A stretch of 46,827 bases of DNA from Hydnum rufescens UP504 (taxonomy: Eukaryota; Basidiomycota; Agaricomycetes; Cantharellales; Hydnaceae). Location of the stretch: assembly GCA_014904985.1 (NCBI GenBank), contig MU129238.1, positions 1-46,827 of the forward strand, given 5' to 3'. The notes beneath the pieces are model-generated. The model had not been told where the DNA came from. It did not search any database and saw only the letters and a list, made by a program, of their open reading frames with translations. This document shows, piece by piece, positions 45,689 to 46,827 of the stretch; positions within the stretch are counted from its first letter, which is position 1, and each line of letters begins with the position of its first letter. A program made the position numbers and the translations under genes.

Positions 45689-46827
45689 TCATCCTGGTTT
45701 TTCGGGGTGTGCGCAATGGAAGTCCATTACTGCTTTGTGAGCATTGGCGAGTTCTGCTGCTGGAAGCCAGCTAAACTCATCATTGGTGTGCTTGTAGCCA
45801 GACCATTGTACGCGATAGATTAAGCTGTTACTGCGACGGCAACGATCGATCTTGCTGTTGACGATTTCTGCGATTTTGTATTCGAGTTCGCCGTTGATTT
45901 CGACAGGTGGGGGGGGCAGTTGGGTGCGATTGGGGAAGGGATCGGGGTGAATGGGCTCAAGTAGTCGCACATGGAAGACGTTGTGGATTTGATTCATGGC
46001 ATGAGGGAGGCCAAGGTGATATGCATGTGTTGAAACTTTCTCAGTGACTGGGAAGGGACCGAGTTTCTTGTGGTCAAGTTTCTTTGATGGTCACTTCGTT
46101 TTGATATTGCGCATGTCGAGCCACACTTGATCGCTGATGTTGAGAGTGGGGAAAGGGGGTTGCGATCCAGCTACTTGTTGTTTGTTTTGTTGTCATGTGA
46201 TCGCGAGTTGATCGCGAATGTACTTGTGTATGTCGCGAAGGTTGAGTGCGGCTTGATTGGCCTCGGTCAAAGGCACTGCTTTGATATTGATCTTGAGGTT
46301 GGGGTGAAAGCCTTTGTTCACAAAGAAGGGTGTTATGTTTGTCATGGAGTGCTCTGTGTTGTTGTATGTGAACTCTGTGAGGGGGAGAAGTAGTGCCCAG
46401 TCGTCTTGCAGGTAGTCAATGTAAATTCGTAAGTACTGCTCGAGGATTTGGTTCAGGCGCTTGGTTTGGCCATTGGTCTCGGGGTGATATGCGGTCGAGA
46501 GGTTGAGTTTGATGCTGAGTCTCTTCGCGAGCAATTTCCAGAAGTTGGAAATGAAAAGTGAGCCTCGATCTGAGACGATGTTGGCAGGTGTACCATGTTT
46601 GGATATGACCCAATTGATGACTAGGTCAGCAAGTCCTTCTGCGGGAAGTGTCGCGACCATGGGGATGAAGAGACCCATCTTCGTGAATTGGTCGACGATA
46701 ACAAGGATGGAGTCGAATGAGGAGGAGGGTGGGAGTCCAGTGATGAAGTCCATCACGATCGAGTTCCAGGGTCGATCAGCAATGGAGAGGAATTGAGGGG
46801 GCCATATGCGGCATGGTGCGAGGATTT
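45689..46827 (-). pseudogene. Ty3/gypsy pol fragment: integrase core and chromodomain, two in-frame stops
   Basis: One continuous minus-strand frame runs from the window edge to TGA at 45691-45689. It starts in the linker RPWNSIV and continues through the integrase core: MDFITGLP, VDQFTKMGLFIP, IVSDRGSLF and STAYHPETNGQ. The C-terminal QVWLDMRNIKT/KKLGPF region and a chromodomain (YRVQWSGY, EFSWLPAAEL, FHCAHPEKPG) follow. The frame is interrupted by TGA at 46195-46193 and at 46093-46091. Of the DD35E triad, both Asp residues are present (MDF and SDRG), but the Glu expected in TERxNQ is Lys (codon 46462-46460). Reverse transcriptase and gag would lie beyond the right edge. This copy cannot make active integrase. 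Confidence 0.9.

Larger units (their letters stand above)
42746..46827 (-). mobile_element. partial Ty3/gypsy chromovirus-type retrotransposon nested in a Helitron
   Basis: The 3' LTR and polypurine tract (42746-43283) and the integrase-chromodomain part of pol (45689-46827) have the same minus orientation, so I treat them as one element running off the right edge. The 2.4 kb between them is longer than in usual chromoviruses. It contains an antisense spliced cysteine-rich gene, a small membrane-segment ORF and purine-rich repeats. The alternative is two nested elements whose second LTR I could not delimit. Coding parts are disabled by stops and a catalytic substitution. Confidence 0.65.

Overview
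The window looks like a chromosome segment of a filamentous basidiomycete, probably an agaricomycete. The evidence is short (about 50-60 bp) GT-AG introns in almost every recognisable gene, fungal gene families with long disordered serine/proline-rich regions, a chromodomain-bearing Ty3/gypsy element and a Helitron helicase. Six-frame reading plus hand-built splicing supports eight host genes; long stretches between them hold nothing I can recognise.

Region 1 (1-15.9 kb) is dominated by three paralogous Gcn4-type bZIP transcription factor genes, all on the minus strand: 941-2584, 7986-8911 and 14806-15711. They share the basic region and a conserved TGHRR...APT box ahead of it. The second and third genes each have a perfect ATGAGTCAT (Gcn4/AP-1) site 220-240 bp upstream of the start codon, which suggests self- or cross-regulation. 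An eight-exon urease accessory GTPase gene (ureG, minus, 12948-14359) lies between bZIP genes 2 and 3.

Region 2 (16.5-26 kb) holds a six-exon UPF0303/haem-degrading-domain gene (plus). It is followed by a divergent pair sharing a 191 bp promoter: the proteasome assembly chaperone Nas2/PSMD9 (minus) and a large Cdc11/Nud1-like leucine-rich-repeat scaffold (plus, ten exons). The LRR part of the latter contains two apparent one-base losses.

Region 3 (26-42 kb) is gene-poor. Its only confident gene is a TALE-class homeodomain factor (34525-36829), whose C-terminal frame is broken at a CCCC run.

Region 4 (42-46.8 kb) is a nest of mobile elements. A decayed Helitron helicase (minus, 42019-42745) is cut mid-codon region by the end of a 524 bp LTR (42746-43269). 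The LTR has an adjacent polypurine tract and belongs to a Ty3/gypsy element read on the minus strand, whose integrase and chromodomain appear at 45689-46827. Between pol and the 3' LTR are about 2.4 kb of unusual cargo. This includes a spliced plus-strand (antisense) cysteine-rich gene with its own TATA box, and a small minus-strand membrane-segment ORF. The elements carry TGA codons where arginine (CGA) is expected, and the integrase catalytic Glu is Lys. Most of these changes fit CpG-to-TpG mutation.
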